5,380 bases of DNA from Methylococcaceae bacterium (GTDB lineage: Bacteria > Pseudomonadota > Gammaproteobacteria > Methylococcales > Methylomonadaceae), in contig SXIZ01000159.1 of assembly GCA_005779525.1 (NCBI GenBank), positions 1-5,380 of the forward strand. The letters are read 5' to 3'. Both the position numbers and the translations under genes were made by a program. Below are positions 1 to 4,444 of this stretch, one piece after another (within the stretch, counting starts at the first letter, position 1; each line of letters starts with the position of its first letter). The notes below the pieces were generated by a model. The model saw nothing but the letters and a program-made list of their open reading frames with translations. It did no database searches and was not told where the DNA came from.

Positions 1-297
1 ATGAATATCTATGGCTGTCAAAGAAGCCTGAATCCAATCTACAAATACGATGTTATTTTTGGGAATCGAATAGCCCGCGACACTGCCAATAAGAAATTTC
101 AACGGTAAGATTAGCAAGGTCTGCTTTAAGGTGCGACCCATGCGGGCTTGGCAAAATTTGGCACCCGCTAAGTCTGCGCCAGCAAAATTTACGCCGCGTA
201 AATCCGCGTTTGAAAAGTCTGCCGCGCGTAAATCTGCATTTTTAAATGCGCGACCACGTAAATCTTGTCCTCTAAAATTGCTGTGTTCGTGCAGCAT
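1..297 (-). CDS. Pentapeptide-repeat protein, N-terminal part (runs off left edge)
   Basis: An open frame of 99 codons starts at ATG 297-295 and is still open at base 1, so the C-terminus is missing. Residues 6-50 form nine consecutive pentapeptides with Leu or Phe at the centre (SNFRG, QDLRG, RAFKN, ADLRA, ADFSN, ADLRG, VNFAG, ADLAG, AKFCQ), the A(D/N)LXX signature of the right-handed quadrilateral beta-helix. Residues 58-78 are hydrophobic (LKQTLLILPLKFLIGSVAGY) and may be a membrane segment or the start of a second domain. The start is supported by AAGAGG at 311-306, eight bases upstream; an in-frame TAA lies just before it, leaving only a GTG three codons upstream as an alternative. Pentapeptide proteins have varied roles (topoisomerase protection, membrane association, secreted effectors), and none can be assigned here. 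The family call is firm and the function unknown. Confidence 0.88.
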   Translation of the reverse strand, partial: MLHEHSNFRGQDLRGRAFKNADLRAADFSNADLRGVNFAGADLAGAKFCQARMGRTLKQTLLILPLKFLIGSVAGYSIPKNNIVFVDWIQASLTAIDIH

Positions 298-395
298 GCC
301 ACGCACCTCTTAAATTTTAATTGTTCTTACAACCAAAAATCGAATATCTTGCTTGGGTTTGCCTTAAACTAACGCCATTTAAGCTTGGAGAGCTG

Positions 396-471
396 TAGAC
401 GAGAATTGCAGACCGCTAAAAAACTAGCATGTATGCCCAGCATCCAAGATCTGCGCAATTCTTGCCGTCTA
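396..471. repeat. Bulged inverted repeat, 17 paired bases
   Basis: Three helical blocks pair in register: TAGACG (396-401) with CGTCTA (466-471), AGAATTG (402-408) with CAATTCT (456-462), and CAGA (409-412) with TCTG (450-453). All unpaired bases are on the right-hand arm (463-465 and 454-455). The loop 413-449 contains a small GCTA/TAGC hairpin (415-428). The arms are too similar to be chance in such AT-rich sequence. The element could be a folded RNA leader, or a copy of a short palindromic repeat dispersed in the genome; the window cannot separate these, nor give the strand. On the minus strand it would lie in the 5' leader of the pentapeptide gene, about 100 bases before its start. Confidence 0.6.
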
Positions 472-477
472 GTTTGC

Positions 478-501
478 AAAAAAATGCCTAGGTTCTAGGC
501 A
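478..501 (-). terminator. Intrinsic terminator, minus strand, with no gene upstream of it
   Basis: Read on the minus strand, a perfect seven-base-pair stem (TGCCTAG at 501-495 with CTAGGCA at 491-485) closes a three-base loop and is followed at once by seven T (484-478). This is a complete Rho-independent terminator for leftward transcription. The plus strand has no T-run after the stem, so it is one-directional. No coding sequence lies between the lipoprotein start (800) and this terminator, so it must end a noncoding transcript or attenuate the leader of the pentapeptide gene. Confidence 0.7.
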
Positions 502-513
502 ATAGTTACCGAC

Positions 514-541
514 TTGCTTAAGCATTTAACGCTTAGGGCAA
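514..541. repeat. Stem-loop with a small internal loop
   Basis: TTGC (514-517) pairs with GCAA (538-541), and TAAGC (519-523) pairs with GCTTA (531-535), leaving one base opposite two as an internal loop and seven bases (524-530) at the tip. It lies 13 bases from the minus-strand terminator hairpin and is probably part of the same folded transcript. Confidence 0.5.
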
Positions 542-578
542 TGCACTTTTGCTGGTTTTTAGCCGACTTTGGTTATAA

Positions 579-600
579 GGACTGGTTGCTCACTCCAGTT
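579..600. repeat. Stem-loop ACTGG/CCAGT
   Basis: ACTGG (581-585) pairs perfectly with CCAGT (595-599) across a nine-base loop, and a G-T wobble at 580/600 can extend it. It is short and weaker than its neighbours, and it matters mainly as the first stem of the candidate minus-strand RNA. Confidence 0.4.
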
Positions 601-614
601 TAGCCCCGCAAAAA

Positions 615-628
615 CTTTAAATTTAAAG
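615..628. promoter_or_regulatory. Perfect 14-base AT-rich palindrome, possible operator
   Basis: CTTTAAATTTAAAG reads the same on both strands with no spacer. It lies between two divergent genes, where a dimeric regulator would be expected to bind, and upstream of the candidate minus-strand RNA. In AT-rich DNA such palindromes also arise by chance, so an operator role is only a suggestion. Confidence 0.25.
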
Positions 629-649
629 CACTTACGTTATTTAACTGAC

Positions 650-755
650 TTGCAGAAATTTAGTATTAAACCATAATGAACAGCAACTTAACGATTAAAG
701 CTAAGTCTTTGAACGCAAAATATACTTTAAATCTCTGTAATTCCAGTGTTACTAT
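650..755 (+). promoter_or_regulatory. Probable promoter region of the lipoprotein gene
   Basis: Three sigma-70-like elements are present, and none is decisive. TTGCAG (650-655) is followed after 16 bases by CATAAT (672-677). TATACT (721-726) is a good -10 without a matching -35. TG at 747-748 precedes TACTAT (750-755) as an extended -10. The plus-strand lipoprotein gene needs a promoter here because its upstream neighbour is divergent. The start site cannot be chosen by eye. Confidence 0.3.
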
Positions 756-799
756 TAACTGAATTTTAGATCCACCTCAATTCAAACTGGAGATTTGAT

Positions 800-964
800 A
801 TGCACCGAACAGCACTCCTTGGCGCAAGTATATTCAGTCTATGCCTGCTTTTAAGCGCGTGTAATAAACACCCAGAAACCCCAGCGCCTGGCGCTCCGGG
901 TAATGATGATGCAGCCGCCGCTCCTGCAGCACCCAGCTCCCCAGGTACGCCTCCTGCACCGTAG
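800..964 (+). CDS. Small Pro/Ala-rich lipoprotein, 54 aa
   Basis: The frame runs from ATG 800-802 to TAG 962-964. GGAG at 789-792, seven bases before the ATG, is a good ribosome binding site. The N-terminus is a short type II signal peptide: Arg3, a hydrophobic core, then the lipobox LSAC with the lipidated Cys at 21. The mature part is only 34 residues (NKH, then mostly Pro, Ala and Gly with an Asp pair at 36-37) and looks disordered. Asn, not Asp, at +2 favours outer-membrane sorting by the enterobacterial Lol rule. It is a monocistronic gene with its own terminator at 1045-1082, convergent with kdsB. It resembles the small lipoproteins common in gammaproteobacteria, but no specific family is recognised and its function is unknown. 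Confidence 0.85.
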   Translation: MHRTALLGASIFSLCLLLSACNKHPETPAPGAPGNDDAAAAPAAPSSPGTPPAP

Positions 965-975
965 GCGCTTAGCGC
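965..975. repeat. Short hairpin just after the lipoprotein stop codon
   Basis: GCGC (965-968) pairs with GCGC (972-975) around a three-base loop, directly after the TAG at 962-964. Only a weak TTCTT follows, so it is unlikely to terminate by itself. It may stabilise the mRNA 3' end. Confidence 0.3.
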
Positions 976-991
976 TTCTTACAGAGCATTA

Positions 992-1037
992 CAAGTGTTA
1001 AGCAAATAAACTCAGCATAACCATTATTTAACACTTG
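992..1037. repeat. Perfect 10-base inverted repeat with 26-base spacer
   Basis: CAAGTGTTAA (992-1001) is repeated in inverse as TTAACACTTG (1028-1037). It lies between the lipoprotein stop and the shared terminator. No T-run follows on the plus strand. It could form a large hairpin in the lipoprotein 3' UTR or in kdsB read-through RNA, or be a protein-binding pair. Confidence 0.5.
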
Positions 1038-1044
1038 CTCCCTC

Positions 1045-1085
1045 AAAACCGGAAAGTTCCTTCTACCCACTTTCCGGTTTTATTT
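1045..1085. terminator. Bidirectional intrinsic terminator between the lipoprotein gene and kdsB
   Basis: AAAACCGGAAAG (1045-1056) pairs perfectly with CTTTCCGGTTTT (1070-1081) across 13 bases. On the plus strand the stem runs into TTTTATTTT, and on the minus strand it ends in TTTT before GAGG. Each strand therefore has a stem with a T-rich tail, fitting two convergent genes. The right arm overlaps the kdsB stop codon (TAA at 1082-1080) by two bases, so the stem begins within the end of kdsB. Confidence 0.85.
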
Positions 1086-1859
1086 TGGGTCTTCTGGGTA
1101 GCGGCCCAAAACTTTAGCCACCCGTTCTAAATCCTCTGGCGTATCAACACCAGCATGCGGTATTTTATCGACAATGCGCACCCGAATAGCTTCGCCATAC
1201 CACAAAATGCGCAATTGCTCCAAGCATTCCACCTGTTCCAAAGGAGAAGGCGCCCATTGACAATAGCGTTGCAAAAAGTCTACGCGATAGGCATACATGC
1301 CAATATGGCGATAATGCGGCATTTTGTCAGAAAGTTGTTTAGTCAAGGCAAAACTATCTCGATCCCAAGGAATGGTAGCGCGACTGAAATACAAGGCTTC
1401 ACCTGCTTGATTCAGCACCACCTTGACCGCATTGGGATTAAATAACTCTTCCACATCCAGAATCTTCGCCGCCAGTGTAGCAATGCCTGCAGCTTGTTGC
1501 TCGGCTAAGGCATAGGCTAAATCACTGATATACTCAGGCGGAATCAAGGGTTCGTCGCCTTGAAGGTTGACGATGATTTGCTGCGCATCCCAGGCACAGA
1601 GTTCTGCCACCTCAGCGATACGCTCAGTACCACTTTGATGATTTGCGCGGGTCATTACCGCCCGAATTCCCAGTTCCTGGACGTGCTCTAGAATACGCTG
1701 ATCATCGGTCGCCACCACGACTTCATCAGCATTGGCCTCTAAGGCACGTGCGCACACATGCGCAATCATAGATTTACCCGCAAGCGCCAATAAGGGCTTT
1801 CCCGGGAGACGGGATGAGCCAAAACGTGCCGGGATCACCACTTTAAATTTTAAGGTCAT
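1080..1859 (-). CDS. kdsB: 3-deoxy-manno-octulosonate cytidylyltransferase (CMP-Kdo synthetase)
   Basis: This cytoplasmic enzyme activates Kdo with CTP, giving CMP-Kdo and pyrophosphate; CMP-Kdo is the donor for the Kdo transferase that builds the lipopolysaccharide inner core. The 259 residues match the family from end to end. They include the nucleotide-binding start IPARFGSSRLPGKPL (9-23), ATDD (50-53), HQSGTER (74-80), the metal-binding region NLQGDEPLIP (98-107), NPNAVKVVL (141-149), SRATIPWDRD (159-168), HIGMYAYR (185-192), PSPLEQVECLEQLR (204-217) and GVDTPEDLERV (238-248). Escherichia coli KdsB is about 248 residues; the excess here is a short C-terminal tail. ATG 1859-1857 overlaps the ycaR stop as ATGA, and no clear ribosome binding site is seen, so translation is probably coupled. 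It is the last gene of the leftward run. Confidence 0.98.
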   Translation of the reverse strand: MTLKFKVVIPARFGSSRLPGKPLLALAGKSMIAHVCARALEANADEVVVATDDQRILEHVQELGIRAVMTRANHQSGTERIAEVAELCAWDAQQIIVNLQGDEPLIPPEYISDLAYALAEQQAAGIATLAAKILDVEELFNPNAVKVVLNQAGEALYFSRATIPWDRDSFALTKQLSDKMPHYRHIGMYAYRVDFLQRYCQWAPSPLEQVECLEQLRILWYGEAIRVRIVDKIPHAGVDTPEDLERVAKVLGRYPEDPK

Positions 1860-2047
1860 GGGCGCAGCGCGTCGTATTCTTCAAGACTAATGCGCCGCGC
1901 TTCATCTTCCAGCATCACCGGAATATCATCACGAATCGGAAAGGCTAAACGGTCTGCACGGCAAATCAGCTCTTGCTGTTGTTTTTGGTAGCGTAACGGG
2001 CTTTTACAAATCGGGCACGCTAGAATTTCTAATAAATTGCTATCCAT
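1856..2047 (-). CDS. ycaR: Trm112-like small zinc-ribbon protein YcaR (UPF0434)
   Basis: The 63 residues align along their length with Escherichia coli YcaR: LLEILACP at 5-12, CPIC at 11-14, LICRADRLAFPIRDDIPVML at 27-46, and an acidic tail. Cys11, Cys14 and Cys29 are the only cysteines, so a full four-Cys zinc site is not present, as in other bacterial members. Eukaryotic and archaeal Trm112 activate methyltransferases; the role of the bacterial form is not firmly settled. Placement between lpxK and kdsB is conserved in many gammaproteobacteria. The start overlaps the lpxK end by eight bases and the stop overlaps kdsB by four, so the three genes are almost certainly co-translated. AAGAGA lies about eight bases before the ATG, inside lpxK. 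Confidence 0.95.
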   Translation of the reverse strand: MDSNLLEILACPICKSPLRYQKQQQELICRADRLAFPIRDDIPVMLEDEARRISLEEYDALRP

Positions 2048-3041
2048 TGAGTTTCTCTTGTAATAAAGTTAAAAAATTGGCGTCAAAATTAGCGTCGGGC
2101 TGTACCTGAATCGGGACATACCAAAAATGCTTGGCCGCAAACCCCAAGCACTTCACTGCGTCTTTTTCGGTCATCAGCACGGGCAAACTATCGTTAAATT
2201 GTAAATCAGACGGGCTAAAGGGGTGATGGTCTGGAAACTCAAAGTTTTGCGCGTCTATCCCCAGTGTATGCAAGGTGCTAAAAAATCGCTGAGGATGCCC
2301 AATACCCGCCACAGCATTTACTTTTTGCCCGACAAACACCGACAGCGGTTGTTGTTCCTCGGTGAGTAAATTCACGGCCATGGCAGCTTTAACTTGCATG
2401 CTAAACTCATGACTGGCCTGTGCTTCACCATTGACCACCACCAGATCCACTTCCGCTAAGCGACTTACAGGTTCACGTAATGGCCCCGCGGGTAAACAAC
2501 GCTTATTACCAAAACGGCGTACGCCGTCGACGACCACCAGCTCCAGCGTGCGCGCTAATGCATAATGTTGCAAGCCATCGTCGGATAAAATAATATCGCA
2601 GCTTGCTTGCTGCAGCAGGAATTTTGCAGCGGCAACGCGTTTAGGTCCCACAACCACTGGACACCCAGTGCGTTTGGCGATCAGCAAGGCTTCATCGCCC
2701 ACCTCGCTTGCTAAGCTTGTTGCCGTCACTAGGCATGGCCAAGTGCTAACCTGTCCGCCATATCCACGACTGATAATGCCGGGGGCATATCCGGCTTGGC
2801 GTAAACGTGCAGCCAAATAAATAATCAACGGGGTTTTCCCTGTGCCCCCAACCGTTAAATTACCCACGATGACAACTGGCACAGGAAGTCGGGTAGAGGT
2901 CAGCCACCCTTGTGCATAGCCATAGCGCCGCAAGCGCACTACCAGCCGAAACACTAACTCCAATGGTATTAAGCATACCCAGCCCCAATGGCGCTGATAC
3001 CAGACCGATTCCAAGCCACGCTGTATAAAGGATTTGATCAT
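2040..3041 (-). CDS. lpxK: Tetraacyldisaccharide 4'-kinase (lipid A kinase)
   Basis: LpxK phosphorylates the 4' position of the lipid A disaccharide with ATP to give lipid IVA, at the cytoplasmic face of the inner membrane. From ATG 3041 the product has 333 residues, the usual family length. It shows an N-terminal hydrophobic anchor (about 20-38), the P-loop GNLTVGGTGKT (60-70), SRGYGG (91-96), GDEALLIAKR (115-124), DDGLQH (154-159), AGPLREP (185-191), GIGHPQRF (246-253), DHHPF (271-275) and TEKDAVKC (291-298). The same frame is open to ATG 3119, but those 26 extra residues overlap the upstream transporter and do not look like LpxK; ATG 3065 is a second alternative. No strong ribosome binding site precedes any of the three. 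The stop lies inside ycaR. Confidence 0.95.
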   Translation of the reverse strand: MIKSFIQRGLESVWYQRHWGWVCLIPLELVFRLVVRLRRYGYAQGWLTSTRLPVPVVIVGNLTVGGTGKTPLIIYLAARLRQAGYAPGIISRGYGGQVSTWPCLVTATSLASEVGDEALLIAKRTGCPVVVGPKRVAAAKFLLQQASCDIILSDDGLQHYALARTLELVVVDGVRRFGNKRCLPAGPLREPVSRLAEVDLVVVNGEAQASHEFSMQVKAAMAVNLLTEEQQPLSVFVGQKVNAVAGIGHPQRFFSTLHTLGIDAQNFEFPDHHPFSPSDLQFNDSLPVLMTEKDAVKCLGFAAKHFWYVPIQVQPDANFDANFLTLLQEKLNG

Positions 3042-3079
3042 AGTGCTTGGAAGATTACCGTGCATTGCCCAAGAAGCAT
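3038..3079 (-). other. Possible 13-codon leader frame coupled to lpxK
   Basis: In the gap between the HcaT-like gene and lpxK, an ATG at 3079-3077 opens a 13-codon frame whose TGA (3040-3038) overlaps the chosen lpxK ATG as ATGA. This could deliver ribosomes to lpxK, which lacks a clear ribosome binding site. The frame itself has only a poor binding site, and such short frames are common by chance. Confidence 0.15.
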
Positions 3080-3084
3080 TTATT

Positions 3085-4248
3085 CTAACCCAATGCCTGG
3101 AGCTTGTTGCCATTTTCACGCCCGACCCAAATTCCTGCCACTAGCCAAGCGATAAAACAACAAGCCGCCGCCAACCAAAAAACGGACTGCGCACCCAGGG
3201 CTGTCCAACAATAACCACTGGCATAGCCCCCCAGCATGCCGCCTAAACCAAAGCTGATACTGGTATATAACGCCTGCCCCTTCCCCTGGTGTTCAGGGCC
3301 AAAATATTGCTGCAGCAAATACATGGCCACCACATGCACGGCCCCAAAGGTGGCGGCATGCAAAAGTTGTGCGCCGACGATAATCCAAAAAGTTTCTGGG
3401 AAGCGTGCTATCAATAACCAGCGCAAAATACTGAGTAAAATGCTGACCAGTAAAATACGACGCAAGGATACCCGTTTCAGCACCATCTGCATCGCCAAAA
3501 ACAACACAATTTCCACCGCCACCCCTAAAGCCCATAAGCCACCAGTGAGCGTGGCGGAATAATGATATTGTTTTAAATACACCGAATAAAACACATAGTA
3601 CGCGCTATGTGCCACCTGCAACAATAAACACACAACCATAAAAGCGATGACTTCAGGACGCTTGATAATCTGCGCGATCCCGCCATGATCGCGCTGAGTC
3701 AGCGTCAGCGCCACTTCCGGGGTCACGACTGCAACTAGCCAGTTCGCCGTGAGTAAGCCCAGTATGATGCTAGGTAAAATAGCGATATCTTGATAGTCTA
3801 AAAGCCACCCTATGCCTAACACCGCACAAATAAACCCCACCGACCCCCACAAGCGAATGTGGGCATAGCGATGGGGAACCGCTTGAATATGTCCCAGGGT
3901 GACCACTTCAAACTGCGGCAAAGTCGCATTCCAAAAAAAACTAAACAGCACCGTCACCAGCGCAAAAGCCTGATACCCGTGGATAAACAAAAAACCGGTA
4001 AAAAATAGCGCCGCACAAAAAGCCGCTAAGCGGATAATGCGTAAGCTTCGTCCGGTATGATCGGCAATCCACCCCCAAATATTCGGCGCAATAATTTTGG
4101 TGCCGAGTAGCAAGGCACTGAGTTCACCGATGGTTAACGCATCAAAACCGGAGGCTGAAAGGTAAAGACTCCAGAAAGGTAAAAAGCTGCCTAAGGTGGC
4201 AAAATAAAAAAAATAAAACCCTGACAAGCGCCAGTAAGGTAAGGCCAT
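3085..4248 (-). CDS. MFS permease, HcaT-like (3-phenylpropionate transporter family)
   Basis: This is a 387-residue inner-membrane protein of about twelve helices in the MFS_1-like family typified by Escherichia coli HcaT (379 aa). Matching features are the N-terminal YFFYF..LGSFLPFWSLYL region (12-30), the motif-A-like loop GWIADHTGRS (59-68), RLWGSVGF (132-139), and CLLLQVAHSAYYVFYSVYL (207-225) followed by LWALGVAVEI (238-247). HcaT is implicated in phenylpropionate uptake, but no catabolic genes are nearby, so the substrate is unknown. A sugar or organic acid symport role is equally possible. The start is fixed at its upstream limit because TAA is the codon immediately before ATG 4248; the ribosome binding site (GAGCG) is weak. 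It follows the transporter small-subunit gene by 52 bases and precedes lpxK by 43. Confidence is high for the family and low for the substrate. Confidence 0.9.
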   Translation of the reverse strand: MALPYWRLSGFYFFYFATLGSFLPFWSLYLSASGFDALTIGELSALLLGTKIIAPNIWGWIADHTGRSLRIIRLAAFCAALFFTGFLFIHGYQAFALVTVLFSFFWNATLPQFEVVTLGHIQAVPHRYAHIRLWGSVGFICAVLGIGWLLDYQDIAILPSIILGLLTANWLVAVVTPEVALTLTQRDHGGIAQIIKRPEVIAFMVVCLLLQVAHSAYYVFYSVYLKQYHYSATLTGGLWALGVAVEIVLFLAMQMVLKRVSLRRILLVSILLSILRWLLIARFPETFWIIVGAQLLHAATFGAVHVVAMYLLQQYFGPEHQGKGQALYTSISFGLGGMLGGYASGYCWTALGAQSVFWLAAACCFIAWLVAGIWVGRENGNKLQALG

Positions 4249-4300
4249 TTATAACGCTCGTAGTTTAGGGAATGCTCGAGAAGCTCATTGCAATGCGTGT

Positions 4301-4429
4301 CTAAGAAAATAACGCCATGGCTTTTTTAAGCGTCGAGCTGACCCCCCATAACAAAGGAATTAATACATACGCCCAAAATAAGATCAAACTGAGCAGCGAA
4401 GTTTTAGAAGTTGCATTTTCTACTGGCAT
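4301..4429 (-). CDS. MFS transporter small subunit, 42 aa single-helix protein
   Basis: A frame from ATG 4429-4427 to TAG 4303-4301 encodes 42 residues. A polar start (PVENATSKTS) is followed by one membrane helix, about residues 11-31, with the pattern WAYVLIPLLWGV, and a short tail with two lysines (KKAMALF). AAGGA at 4440-4436, six bases before the ATG, is a strong ribosome binding site. The gene begins 15 bases after the OFA transporter stop. From memory, very small proteins with a W-x-x-V-x-x-P-L-x-W-G-V helix follow OFA-family transporter genes in many proteobacteria and are annotated as MFS transporter small subunit; sequence and position both fit. It is presumably an accessory helix that packs against the transporter, but that role is inferred. 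Confidence 0.85.
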   Translation of the reverse strand: MPVENATSKTSLLSLILFWAYVLIPLLWGVSSTLKKAMALFS

Positions 4430-4444
4430 ACCGAATCCTTAAAA

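Larger units (their letters stand above)
485..650 (-). ncRNA. Candidate small RNA or attenuated leader (boundaries approximate)
   Basis: This is inferred from the terminator at 478-501, which needs a leftward transcript starting somewhere in 502-799 where no gene exists. In transcript order there are two earlier stem-loops. ACTGG/CCAGT (599-595 with 585-581) has a nine-base loop. In the second, TTGC (541-538 read on the minus strand) pairs with GCAA (517-514) and TAAGC (535-531) with GCTTA (523-519), around a seven-base loop. The 3' end is set by the T-run; the 5' end at about 650 is a guess because no convincing minus-strand promoter was found. It does not resemble 6S, 4.5S, tmRNA or RNase P RNA as I know them. 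If a fraction reads through, it would instead be the long leader of the pentapeptide-repeat gene. Confidence 0.4.
298..799. other. Gene-free region between divergent genes, rich in stem-loops
   Basis: These 502 bases lie between the divergent starts of the pentapeptide-repeat gene (297, minus) and the lipoprotein gene (800, plus). I find no credible coding sequence on either strand: the longest ATG frames read are about 20-24 codons, without convincing ribosome binding sites or family resemblance. The region holds a bulged inverted repeat (396-471), a minus-strand terminator (478-501), two more stem-loops (514-541 and 579-600) and a perfect 14-base palindrome (615-628). The part from about 600 to 799 is AT-rich and probably carries the promoters. 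Confidence 0.7.

Noticed and set aside
131..313. Plus-strand frame of 60 codons with Lys-Ser-Ala repeats
   Set aside because: It is the antisense of the pentapeptide-repeat gene; the periodicity comes from the repeats on the minus strand, which has the ribosome binding site and family signature.
314..319. TAAAAT on the minus strand as a -10 box for the pentapeptide-repeat gene
   Set aside because: It would place the transcription start inside or after the ribosome binding site, about ten bases before the ATG, and no -35 is visible.
429..603. Two 20-codon plus-strand frames at 429-491 and 541-603
   Set aside because: Neither has a ribosome binding site; both lie in the stem-loop region and could be chance.
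298..799. tRNA, 6S RNA, tmRNA or CRISPR in the gene-free region
   Set aside because: No cloverleaf, no long rod with a central bubble, no tmRNA ends and no regularly spaced repeats were found.
1155..1445. Plus-strand frame of 96 codons
   Set aside because: It lies entirely antisense to kdsB, whose motifs are unambiguous; the product resembles nothing known.
3236..3562. Plus-strand frame (3236-3562) and alternative minus frame (3293-3535)
   Set aside because: Both lie in other frames of the HcaT-like permease. Their products are Cys- or Gly-rich with no family resemblance.
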